Part shown: piece by piece, positions 21,935 to 33,703 of the stretch
Layout: every line of letters starts with the position of its first letter
How positions within the stretch are numbered: the stretch's first letter is position 1
From: Biscogniauxia marginata
Taxonomy: Eukaryota > Ascomycota > Sordariomycetes > Xylariales > Xylariaceae
Direction of reading: 5' to 3'
DNA length: 64,000 bases
NCBI GenBank assembly: GCA_022695795.1
Contig: MU404056.1
Coordinates: 558,001-622,000, forward strand
Translations under genes and position numbers: made by a program
The notes under the pieces: generated by a model
Seen by the model: only the letters and a program-made list of their open reading frames with translations
Told to the model about the DNA's origin: nothing
The model's database searches: none

Positions 21935-24900
21935 GGTGGTAGTGGTGGTGGTGCTTGGGCCGCTATTTCTCGCCAGAGACGAGGCTGCTGCTGGTGAATG
22001 GGGACGGTGGCAGGCAAAAGATATACGGGTATTCGATCCTCTGGGTGCCCAATGCCCTCGATTGCGTGGTCGTAGGCGGCTAGGTCGATGAGATTCGGTG
22101 GTGGGATAGCCAGGTCGAGGCTCTCTTTCTCTTGTCGAAGCTTAGTGTATGTAGGAGATGGTTGGTGGTGGTTGGAAGGAGGCCGTGGTGGGGGGGCTAT
22201 CGACCACTGACGTTGCGGCTGGTGGGTATCGAGTCTCCAGCTGCCCGGGACAGAGCTCGGAAAATGTGGCTTGGGAGCTCCAGTTACCAGGTAGGTACTA
22301 AAGCAGTGGCTTAGCTGCAACCTGTAGCAACCCACCAATTGGCATACATCACGTCTGTCTCCCCCCTAACGAGCCCTCTTCACACATGAGGCTGCGAACT
22401 GGAAAATTCAAAATCCCATGTGAACGAGCACATGTTTGAGTATGATTTGTGTCTATTTGCGTCGACTCGCATATGCATAACTACCTATCTTTTTCTTTCT
22501 GGCGAGGGACTCTTGAGAGAGGAGTCATAGGGCCTCATTGTCATACATAGTGTATAGTCATGTTATTAGTCTTGCTATTTGTTGTATGGGGATCTGGGGA
22601 CGATGTGCGCAGCTTACGAATCTAACTGCCTATTGATTCAATTCACATCCCACCACTTCAAACGAAGGCTAATGCTAACTAAGGTCTAGAGAGAACACGT
22701 GGAGGGTTGAGCGGTGTCTCCATGCATACACCGGGTTTTGTTACAAGAGTGAGCCTATGACATGCTACTGCAACCAACCAGCCAACCAGCCAACCACCAG
22801 CCTGCTTTTTTGCAATACGCTGGAGTTTACAGCCAGTGAAATCCGTCGACGATAGATCGACACATAACCGGGGCAGAGGTAAGCAACAGAGGCTGGGGCC
22901 GTTTTCAAGGAACCAATGATTGGACTCCCGGACAACATACCGAGCCTGCTGGCCTAAGTACACTAGTTCTGCGAATTTCGAGTAATTCAAATTCTCATGC
23001 ATGATTCGAGTGTGCGTCGTTCAAGTCTAGACACGATCGTCCCAGGTGATCGCTACCAGAATTGCCACGTGGGATCAGACTGTGAGCGAAAACCCCCCCG
23101 GTGGCTAGCAGGGACAACTGAAACCCGCTCGACGGGTCCCGGGATGCTACAATGAACATATGCGTACATGGATTGTTGAGAAGCACGAGGCCGAAAGCTG
23201 TTGGCTTTGTAGGACCATCGTCACCTGAGAGGTAACCGACCATACAGGCCCGAAAGTTTGATTGGTATGACTTCACACAGCAAATTTTTGCAAGGCGTAG
23301 CTTGCGTCGTCCGAGATTTCGCCTGATGTCGTAATCTATGCGATATGTGCCTAGAACAGACTATGGGGCCCAGGGTGCACGGAGGATTAGGACTCTATTC
23401 ATAGCGGCAAAACTGTTTGACGCGTCTTGTTTGACTCGGGTTCCGTGTCAGGAAGAAATGACGTCCAAGCGAACGTATCATAAACGGCCAACATATCGCG
23501 TGTTAAGCATATCAAAGCACCGCCGCCAAGTGCTACTTAGGGGACCGGCAGGCGTCGAGCTGTAAACCATCTAGGGATACCCTCGGTGATGGAGACCGCT
23601 GGGTAGTCGGGTAACATGCCGTAGGCTAACCGCTAAGTCGTGTGGTAGAGTAGTAGTGCCGTTGTCAGAGAAACTACCGTCTTCAGAGTCCTAAAACATA
23701 TCCAACTTTGATTCTTGCCTCGGAGCGTCTTCCGGATGTCGCGGTCCACTCAGGTGTTGTACGAAGTGCCGAGCAACCCCCGGCAGGTTTGGCTATTTTA
23801 CTACCCCGGGCATGGCTCCTTGTTTATCATGGGAGATCCTACGCCACGCTAGGGCCTTGACAGCCTCGAAACGGAGAAGGTCCTTCTCGCTAATATTAAT
23901 GACATGGAATGGCCTGAATAAAAAGAAAAAAATTTTCCTTTTCAATTTAATCCATTGCCGGGAAGGTGAGCGCCAAAGCGCTAGCCGATGCCAAATATGC
24001 AAGGGCGGAAATCTTCCCCGGAACTAAGAGGCTTGGTCTGTAAGGTTGAGCAGGGTTAGCAGGTCCCTGACGACATGGAACATGACAGGTCCTAAAGTCG
24101 AAGATGGACAATAGGGCGTTTTTCATTACCAGGGTTCTAGTAATTGGTGAGCTGAGCTTGAACTAGGGACGAAAGAGAGAAGAAAATTTTTCTCGATAGA
24201 ACTGTCTTTATTGTTTTCGATGTCAGCGAATATACTGTGCTCTCAGCAGCTCGGGTAATTTCAACATTCAAGGTTCATATTCCGTATAGACAGAGCATAG
24301 GCACATCACTTCGAATACACCTATGCACTATAACGCCTATTTGATACCTTAAATATTTCTCTTAACGGATCTCGTCTGATTATCAGCCAAGATCTTGGAG
24401 CAACTGGTGTGGCAGCCTAACGGTTTTGCCGGGACATGTGGGGATAACTTACGAAAACAGAAATGTTCTGGAAATTTGATGTTTATGGTCCAACGGCAAA
24501 AGCGTTCTCTGACTTGGACCGTGTCCTGCGAATCCCCACTGACTAATAATGTTTTAAGGGGCCTAGAGGGATGTGCACCTATGCGAGTGTATAGCGGACA
24601 AGAAAAAACTTGTTACTATGTAATGCGCCTATATGCCGTTCATGGGGGGAACGGTCTAGATGTCGACTTTCAGGGGCCTCACCGTCGAATAGGCATTATG
24701 ACAGCATTGTAGCAAGACTAAAGGGAGGTCCCTATAGAGGGTCAACCCGTTATGGAAACCTGGGCAGAAGGGTTCTCCTTGTGCGTGGAGCCGCGTCGTC
24801 TAGGAACCAACACTCTGGTAACTCCTCAGATAAGTCGACAAGGGCAATAAGCCTATCAAGGCCATGAAGATCCTGGCGCCCACGGAGTTGCCCTTGGTTT

Positions 24901-27900
24901 CCATTAGTTGCTATGAATGCGGCACTCTGCCGCGATGGGTCTGTCCAAATCTTGCAGCCTCGCCATCGCAGTGTGGACCTCGCGAGGGACCGTCAACGAC
25001 GCCTTCGGAGGATTTCTTTCCACCAAAAGGGTTCTTGTCGGTGACTTAACAAGGAATCGTACCCAGAAATAATTGCCTACTGGAGACGTCCCACGATGAT
25101 TAAAGATTTGGGTGTCAGTATGTATCCACTTAAGGGGAACAAACGTTGAAGAGCTTCAAATGCCTACCTCTGGTCGGTCTGACCGGGGCACTGACCCGTC
25201 AGTTTGGGATACCTAGGAACTGTCAGCCCCTCCGTCAGCCGGTCCGGCCAGGGGGATACCGAATATGTCATAGGCTAGATATGTCTTCGTCGGCAGTGGA
25301 TAGCGGATGAAAAATCGAACGGTATTCAAGCTAGCTTGGCTAGCAATGGGACCGATATGGAAAACCTTTTTAGATACCCGGCCCCTAGGGACCAACAGGA
25401 AAATTCCGCGGGGCTTGAGGTGGAGTTACGCTCGTGGATCGTCGAGGCTTACAGCCCGGAGTACCTACATGTAAGTATCGATGTACGATAAGAGTCTGAT
25501 CCTTCATGATCTGAAGACATTATAAGCAAAAATGTTGGGCGAGACAGGCCAAAAGGGTTAAGTCCTCGTATCCCAGAGAAATGGTAGATCAATGGAAGTC
25601 GTGACGATCGTAGTCACATGATAACGAGACAATGCACAACATTGGCTGTTTCTGCCGAGGACATGAGGCTTTCATTCTATTCGTAACTTTCTGGAAAAAT
25701 TTCCGCCACCAGCATGCAACCAATGCCCAAGGATTGTTGCCAGCTGGACAAGGAATGAGGCTCTTTCCCCAGCCATGCGGCCCGAAGTATCGTCAAGGCA
25801 GGCTCTCAGGGGGGCGGGAAGAGAAAAGAAAAGAAAAGGGTAGAATACGACATGTGGTTTGCCAGAGTTTACCCAATGGCTTCGAGAGGCGGTTCATCTA
25901 GGTTTGCCTATTTGTTGAGCTGCGTCCGGGCCAGGAGAGGGAGAAGCGCAGCCAGTACATCATTCCGCGCCATTCGCAGTGATAGTGACCGGGGGTGAAA
26001 GGTGTGACTTACATGTAGACTTACATGTACATGTTCACATCATGCCCCTTTCTGCCTAGGGCCTGTCAATTGACCGGGCGAGGCTGGAGGTGAGAATGGG
26101 GGCCCTGACCGGGCTGGCTACTAATGCAGGAACAGTCGGAATTGGTGGAGAGCCATGTGTCGCAGCGGATGGATGTGGGCCCCTTGGAGGGAGAAGTATC
26201 GAGTACATGCGGCCTACCTGGTCGCATTTTTGAGGGCCCCTAAGGACGCATGCCGGCTGCACCCTGACGTAACCTTCGTCCCCGAGCGACAGTACATGTA
26301 CCTGTGCCAATGACGAGCGTATTGGCACGGGACACATATCATAGCGTCTAGTCGGTTATGCCAACACGAAAGACGGAAAAAAAAATTTAGTCGAAATGGC
26401 CTGATGGAGGGCTTATTGGGAGATGATATTATCATGGAAGGGTGTTGTCTTGGCGTGGAATTGGGCTGACGTTGACTTGTTGTTTCAGAAATACATTGAG
26501 CTCGCTGTCGGACCCCCCCTGTTGCGGTTGGTGTGTCTACCTGGAGTACCTACAGGTACGTGGTTTTATAGGCGGTATACCTTGGCTCATGTCAGGTACT
26601 GACTGCATGTACCTAAGATAATCTTCGAATTGGAACTCGACCCGCACGCCTTACCGCAACCACCAAGCAAATGAATGGCTCACTACCTACGAGGAGGGGG
26701 AATGTTGTTTGTGAGTAGGTGTCTATAGTAAATAACCTAAAATACCAATGTTTAACTATTCGATTCTAGATACATACTACCTACTCTCTATACTAACCCC
26801 TAGGTAATAAAGAGAAGAGAAGCCTAATACCTATTAGGTAAGTACTTTGATAGAATATACCCTAGGCACCTAAGGTACTTTAAGCAGCTCGCTAATGCAC
26901 CGAAGGATAAAGAGTTGAGTTTAGTGGTTCTCCTAAACACTAGTAGCGGACCCATCCCCACTAACTTATAGGGGCTGGTGGATACAACAGCGGTGGGCCG
27001 TGGGTCTCTGCAAGCTTCTAGAAGTCCCAATAGAAGCTATATTCGATCTCGATAAGAGGTAGTCATCAATGCCAATGCAGCCCAACCTGCTCCAAAAAAA
27101 GGACCGTCAAATCTTCCAACATGGGGAGGCAGGGTGCCCAGGACAACCCAATGCACGATCCCGAGGATCGATGTGCTATCGAGTTTCTATGCCGGTAGAG
27201 GCCCTTAGGCCTGCATGTCGCCGCTTGACGATTCCGCCAAAACATATTCGGGAGAGATGGAATCACGCTTCAGAATCCCATCTCATTTCCTGACCCTTTC
27301 TCTCTGACACTAGTTGCACCCGCGACAGCTTGTTCGCACGCTCTCTCCTATGGCCTTGCAGGGTTCCTTCTGCAAATCGCCTTTTTGTGAAAACGCACGT
27401 AGGTAATAATAGCCACCTGACTGTCGCACCGGCGGTGAGGACCAGGAGCCGGAGGTGAGCAAACGATAACCTACGGCCGCGATTGTATTGATCGTGTTTC
27501 TCGTGTTTCGGGAGACGAGACCGTTCAAGCCATGTTTGTCCATCTTGGATCCTTCTGGTCTTCTGCCACACGTAAACTACAAATTAGTTGGTCGGCGTAC
27601 GGTTCGACCCCCTTAGACGTAGGTCACCACATGTTCCGAAGTTGTTGAATGCCCATACCAATCGGACCGGGCCATTAGTGGCTACGCCTCGGCAAGCACA
27701 TAGGGTGCCCCGTCGTATAAAAGCCGTAATGTCACGATCTCGCCTCGCGGTGGAAGCTGAGCCACTAGTCAAAGGCGAATCCATAACAGTATACATCGTG
27801 TAAACCGGAAAGACGGAATTAATCATTGTGTATGTAAACTAATAACCGGCTCGCCTTTCGGATATCGTGACTACAAGACGAGAAAACAGGCCTGCCAAAA

Positions 27901-30900
27901 AGAATATGTGCTCCGCCAGTGAGTCTTCCGAATATACCATGTCCCGTGTCGCATTGGCTCGGATGGGTTGTTTCAACTACCCAATACTGTCCTCATTACT
28001 GTCCTCCTCTTGTTCTTCGTCTCCTCCGTAAGGTGGCTGGCTCACCCAGACGAAGCCCGGAGACCATAGCCGTGTTGGGGCTAATATGGCTATGAAACCT
28101 TCCCCTTTCAGGCCGGCGACTCTGCGGGCCGTTCGCCTACTTCTAGGCCTATTCCGACGCCGTCGAAGCTCGCGAGCTGAAACAGGTCTTAATAAGAGCG
28201 ATCCAACGTCGATCTTTCTGAGTCATCCTCCCCAATATCAATATCCACCGATAGGGGTCCAAGACGCCGCTTGCCCGTGGGGGTCAATTATTAGTCCCTG
28301 ACTTGACGGCTTCAATTCGGTTCTAGCCATTAAGCCGTTGGGACTGAAGCCTGTGTGCTCGCTGACGTTAATCCCACTTGCGCCCTTCTCATAGGTTAAT
28401 ATTTAGGTATGATTCGGTGCAGGGTGGACGCGCGCCATCGGGATCCTACAGCTGCTCGCAGTGGGACGTTAAGCATGTGGACGAGGCTACGTTGATATCA
28501 GGAAAGGCTACTCAAATGATTCAAGGCGCAGTCATCTCGTCGCAATACTGTAACCATATATCCTACGAGATATGTACTCTGTCGCTGTGCAATCAGCTGA
28601 CAGCGCCTGCGAGCTATTCTGGGAGACTAATACAACTGTTTTGATGTAGTATCTCATCAGTGAGTCGTATCCTACGGCGTACAGTAGGTAGCTGAAGTTC
28701 AATATATGGCATTTATTATTATGTCGGTTCTTCCTCTTGTCACACAATTCTGGTGGTGCGCTAGCGGCACCTACCGTTACGTCTCCGCAGAAGCCGTGAT
28801 GGGGGCCGAACTGCTGTGCGCGGTATTGATGGACATTGTCTTGGGTCCAACATAGAGGCATCTTAGGTATCGTATCTTACAACCGAAATTTTTTTCCCTA
28901 CATCGCCAGGGATCCGAATCCAGGCTTCTAGGCATAGTGTGACGGCGGAAAAGAGGACTCAACTTTTCCTAAATGACCATCAGCTCCTTCAAGGAGAACG
29001 ATAGAGTAGAGCAAGGGTATACACGGGCAAAGCCCCCCACTCGACAGCATCTACGTCACAATTGCTACGAAATACTATTTCCATGAACAATGCTGAAATT
29101 TCACAAACTCAGAATCATGCGTGTATCACGGCACACAGGAGCCCCCATCATTCCCATCAGTGCGGTCGTGTTGTTCGCTTCGGAGGCGTCATGTTGCAAA
29201 GGCCTCGCTTGCCAGGTAGTTCGGATGGACGGAGGGACGAAATCTCCATTCACCTTCAAAGTGACGAAACCATGGAAGTACATACACAACCTTTCAGCAG
29301 CCCTGCTCGTGATTTATTGTGTGATGGCGGCGGTCCCAGCCGTGCGGCACCACCGATCTGGACACAAGCCTCAAATTACCATCGTTACCGTGAAGGTTTA
29401 TAGCAAATGCAAGGGCCTGTCACGATATGTCGGCTAGTAGTAAGGGGGGGATGAAGGCAAAAAAACGTGGCCCAAACGCACTAGATTATTCTGTGCGCGA
29501 CCTAAGAATAGAGAGGGTTATTGAATGCTGTGCCCCATTGCACTACACTGACGGATGGCACCTGGTAGAAAGAGTCAAGCCCAGGCCGTGAATACCTCAA
29601 CGAATGGCGCTCGAAATCGCTACAGTAGTCCTTTCGTTGGGCGCCGGAAACGCTGCACCGAGTGACAAAGGCGTTGTAATCTAGGATTCTTTTCCGTATG
29701 GTCTCCCGAGATCTTGTGGCCAATAGGCGCGGCACTAGCTGTCTCCTGTCGATCACGGTGCCTTCACAGAAGACTGAGGAATGGCCCGACGTGGATCAGG
29801 CCGATGGTTGGTAGAGCAAAATAGTTCGGGCCACTACCCTTCGAGTACGAGAGGACCTGAGGGCGATAGGGCGGCCGCACAGAGCGCAAGCCACGATCTG
29901 CCCACGACGCACAAAATTCCAAGTTTGACGATAATAACAAGGCCAGAACCCTAGGCTATAACCGCCATCCAACCTACCCTCATACAATATGACGTTTACA
30001 GACGAGTGGCACTGCGATATAGGGACTACCTATCCAGCATGGCAAATCTCTGTGGCATAATACCAAGCTGTGGCACACTCGAACAAGCCAATTTCTATGG
30101 CTCGATGCTGTCAGCTCAGGCACGGTGCAGTGGCTCGTGTGCCCCCAATTTCGCACTTTGATTATTTCTTCCGTCTTCCCCTGTCCCGCCGACCCGCTTA
30201 TGGGGCACTCAATCTGTCAGAACACGTATCGTGCCTCACGCTTGTTCTGTTCCCTACAAGGGGTTGTTTTCTAGAAGCATGAAGTTCGAAAGAGAGGGAC
30301 GGGTGGTCTAAGTCGACAGGCCCGCGAAACCTGAGAGTCCCTATCGGCCCTTGCGAGTCGGGTCGAATTATATTACAGTATGTATTAGACTTGTAACAAC
30401 TGGACGTGTGAGATGAGAAGCGGCGAGGCCTTTTCCCACACTCAGATAGGAACAGTCCATTCTATTACACACATGAGCGTAGGTACCCCAACAAGAGCTC
30501 AGGCCGGCGACCCTCGTCAGCTCTCATCTGGTACGAACCCGTGGTAGGCCTCTTCCGCCAACCTACCTACAGGACAAAGAAAAGGTATTGTTCCCGTCCT
30601 ATCATCGACAAGCCGCCCCAAGGTCGCCCAGGATAGCTAACCGGGTCGGTCCTAGCGGGGAAAAGAAAAGGAATTCGAGAAAAGTTCGAAAAATAGGAGC
30701 CAGTCTAGCGCCAGGGGAATATTACCGGAGTGGATCGCGGTGTTCCCAGACAGGCAGAGCGTACCCTAGGTACCTAACTAGGAGTTAGAGGATCTCTCTT
30801 GGCCTGATTAATACCTTACCCCTGTTGCTGGGAGAAAAGAAAGGGTGAGAATAAAGAATTAAAAGAAGGGGGGAAAATGAAGCCAATATCATACCTAATT

Positions 30901-32500
30901 AAGAGAAAATAAGACGTCCAAGCCCCAGAATCTGGGTCGACGGAAGCCATCGTGAATACCACCTACACTGGGTTAGGTAGCCCCGGCACACCTTGAGGCT
31001 TGCCCACGACACCGCACACCACCAGCTCGTTGCGTGCACAGGTCAGCAGCTGAACCACTTTTGCACCTGCACAGCGCATGCTCTGCTACCTGATAGCAAC
31101 ACCATCAATGCAACCAGGTGCTTCCGGCGTGCCTCACCGGCTCCATTCCTCGAACGATCCTGTCTCCATGACGATGGACTCAAACCAGGCCCGCCTCTGT
31201 TTGGGCGATTGCTCAGGAAGTGTTGTCAGTCAGTCCACTTTAAGCCTTTCTGCGTTTACTCGGTTGTGGAAGTCAAGGTGACCCGGATGATGCATCACAT
31301 CCAGGGTGTTATACCATCCTGGGTATTTGATGTTTCAAGGCTATGCCGAAGCGGGTAGGACTCTATGGGGCCCAGGAAGGGAGACGAGGCAAAGAGGTTA
31401 AAGCAAGCAGCAAGCAGAGCGACAAGCAACGACTTACATGTACACACAACACACGTACACACATGCAGACACACACATGTTGACAGCACATACTTGCTTC
31501 ATTCCTACATGTACATACATCTACATTATACCTGACAGTTGACGGCCTCTTTGTCCATTTCAACCATCGCATCTCACGAACTTTCTATCTAGTTTTTATT
31601 TTTATTCTATTGCCTGTTTTCTTTTTTCTTCTTTCTTTTTGTCTCAAGCGGCATAGTTCACAATTCCAAGACTTGAAGTACCCAATAAATAAAAAGACAA
31701 GACAAGAAAGGAACTAGAGACATAAAAAGTAAAGAAGTAGTGTACACTACACCCGGAGGCCCTTCTTCCCATGTCCACCTTCCACCGTTGGTAAACCCAC
31801 TAGGGTATCGGGTGGTGGATACGGGTTGGTAAAACCCCCGTCCCTGAAGTCGTCATGTCGCGTACCTAGTTGGTAACCGGACATGGGTGGGGGGGGAGAC
31901 AGAGGGAAGGAAGAGAGCAGAGCATTGAACCTCAGGGAACAAGACCAAGACGAATGTACGAAGATGTACCTTGGTACCTGCAATTGAAGAAGACGTAGCT
32001 ACAATGTATGGTCCCCCTGCACACCGCACGAGGCGTTGTTCAACCATCAATCCGTGTTGCGCCAGAAGGCGAAAAAAAAGAAATATGAGGTGAGAAAAAA
32101 AAAGTATGATTCATAATTATTTTTTTTATTTTGTTCATCTAACCTAGCGACCTTGGCATCTCTCAATGACATGCACACGGTTTGAGAGCGAGCAAGCTGG
32201 TAAATGAGCCACTTTTCCGGGCTCTCCCCCCTTGTTCCCCTAGGTAAGGTACCTGCTGGAGGTACCTGGCGTAGGTACCTAGGTACCCTGAACCTCCAGT
32301 CACGGCTTACTTTTGCCCGCACCCACACGCACTACCCAGCTTCACGTAACACCTGAGTACACACTACCATGAGAAGTACCTAACCTCCGGTAGGGTAGGT
32401 ACTGTAGGTACCCAAGGTAAGGACACCCCCCCCCCAGCCCTTCCCAGCATCCAGGTACGGGCTGGCTAGTACGTATAAGTTGAAATGAAAACCCGTCCAT
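21935..32500. other. Gene desert, left part (10.6 kb)
   Basis: The first few hundred bases are the ARPC5 promoter. Beyond about 22.4 kb no open frame exceeds roughly 120 codons, none shows codon bias, a domain or paired splice sites. From about 22.9 to 30.5 kb composition is near balanced, without the homopolymers, microsatellites or TAGGTA elements usual elsewhere, although TAGGTA-rich patches reappear at 26.5-26.9 kb and after 30.7 kb. A CAAC/CAGC short repeat lies at 22777-22801. No tRNA or 5S rRNA was found by eye. Confidence 0.6.
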
Positions 32501-33571
32501 GTTTCTAATTTTTTTTTTAGATAATCTCCTAACCTAACCATCTCCTAAATTCCTTCGTGTACATTAATAGCAGAGTCTCTCCTCGGTCCTGACGCATTCT
32601 CTCTGCCTTCCACTCTCTCACAGCGATTCTCTGTCTTGCTTCCAAGTCCGTCCTACTGCCGTCTCCAACCTGCCCTCCAGCGACCACACTTGAGGCCTTG
32701 CATTGGCGAACACGACCGATACCACCAGCGCCTGTAGCAACTACATCTGTACAACCGTTCCAGCGCTGTCCTACTTTAGCGATCGATCCACTTGCAACGG
32801 TCCAGCCTAGAGACCCTGCATCGTACCTGAATATTTCCAAATATATGTCGTCCGCCATCCACCACAAAGGGCAATAATCCAACAATACAACCACCACCAA
32901 AACCCATAATACGCCAGCCTCCCGAGACCTGCGTGACAGACAAAGGACCGGTCTTCCATCCGCCTTCTCTGCTTGTCTCTGTCCACTTCGGGTTGCAACC
33001 TGCAAGGGCCATCTGCCAGCATCCCGACCTCCAGCACCATCTTCAGCTTTCCCTCCAGCTGCACCAGGAATACCTCTTCGGTTACATTGCCATTGCGACC
33101 TGCCGATATATAAACTCCGTCATCCCATTGACCTTCCGGCGCTGACCTCAGATATTAATTGCGACCCATCCCTACGCGACACGCTCCAGCGATATTGCAA
33201 CTGCTCCCCCTTTTCTAGCTGTGCTGAAAGCTAGTCTGCTATTCGGCCATAATCCCAGCACTCCCTGCATCATCGCCCCAATAAGTCGCCAATCCCCTTC
33301 TACCTACGACATCAGAATATCTCTTTCGGGCTTCCCAACTCGCCGCGAAGAAAAAAAGGTGAGTCAGACGCGCATTAATTAGACACTGAATTCCGCTTGT
33401 TTCTATTTTGTCCTGTTGCCCTCTGCCGTGTGCAACCTGGTCTCGGGGCCTGTTGCGAGCCATGGCGGCAGGATGACTTATACCCGGCGCCTCACGCTGC
33501 GGCGATTATCATTTCCTATATAATCAACCCTTCGGTACTTTCGGAACAAGTGCTAACGTTCACTTATTTAG
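32501..33571 (+). promoter_or_regulatory. Pyrimidine-rich leader/promoter with 5' UTR intron of the 31-codon gene
   Basis: From about 32.5 kb this strand becomes pyrimidine-rich, with repeated CCAGCG and GCAAC-type words, like a fungal promoter and long leader. A strong donor G|GTGAGTCAG at 33359 pairs with a GCTAAC branch site at 33552 and acceptor TTATTTAG at 33571, defining a 213-base intron. The exon that follows reaches the short frame at 33608 after 36 bases. Transcription start not identifiable. Confidence 0.5.
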
Positions 33572-33607
33572 ATACCAATTCAACCGTAACCTTCGTCATC
33601 TTTCACT

Positions 33608-33703
33608 ATGCTTAACTCAGAGTTCCAAATGCTCAACATGGGTCGTGGCGCATACGATACAACTGGTGTCCCCAAGCCTCCCCCCCGTCCCAAGCCTCGA
33701 TAA
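33608..33703 (+). CDS. Putative conserved-looking microprotein, 31 residues
   Basis: A 32-codon frame (with stop) that starts MLNSEFQMLNMG and ends PPPRPKPR. It is too short for ordinary gene finding. Support is positional: it begins 36 bases after the acceptor of a well-formed leader intron, it is the first ATG in that exon, and its codons (CTC, AAC, GGC, CCC) look like those of expressed genes while the flanks do not. No signal peptide or membrane span; the tail is Pro/Arg/Lys-rich, an SH3-ligand-like or nucleic-acid-binding composition. It could be a stand-alone microprotein gene with long UTRs or an upstream frame of an unseen larger product; no downstream gene is visible for at least 10 kb on this strand. 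Function unknown. Confidence 0.5.
   Translation: MLNSEFQMLNMGRGAYDTTGVPKPPPRPKPR

Noticed and set aside
27595..27615. GGTTCGACCCC as a tRNA B box
   Set aside because: No A box or cloverleaf could be drawn upstream.
22900..30500. Classic RIP-mutated repeat block
   Set aside because: The stretch is not AT-rich and keeps many CpG and CpA steps, so RIP is not indicated by eye; an index calculation would decide.
32529..33064. Minus frames of 85-158 codons
   Set aside because: They mirror the pyrimidine-rich leader on the plus strand and have biased, low-information composition.
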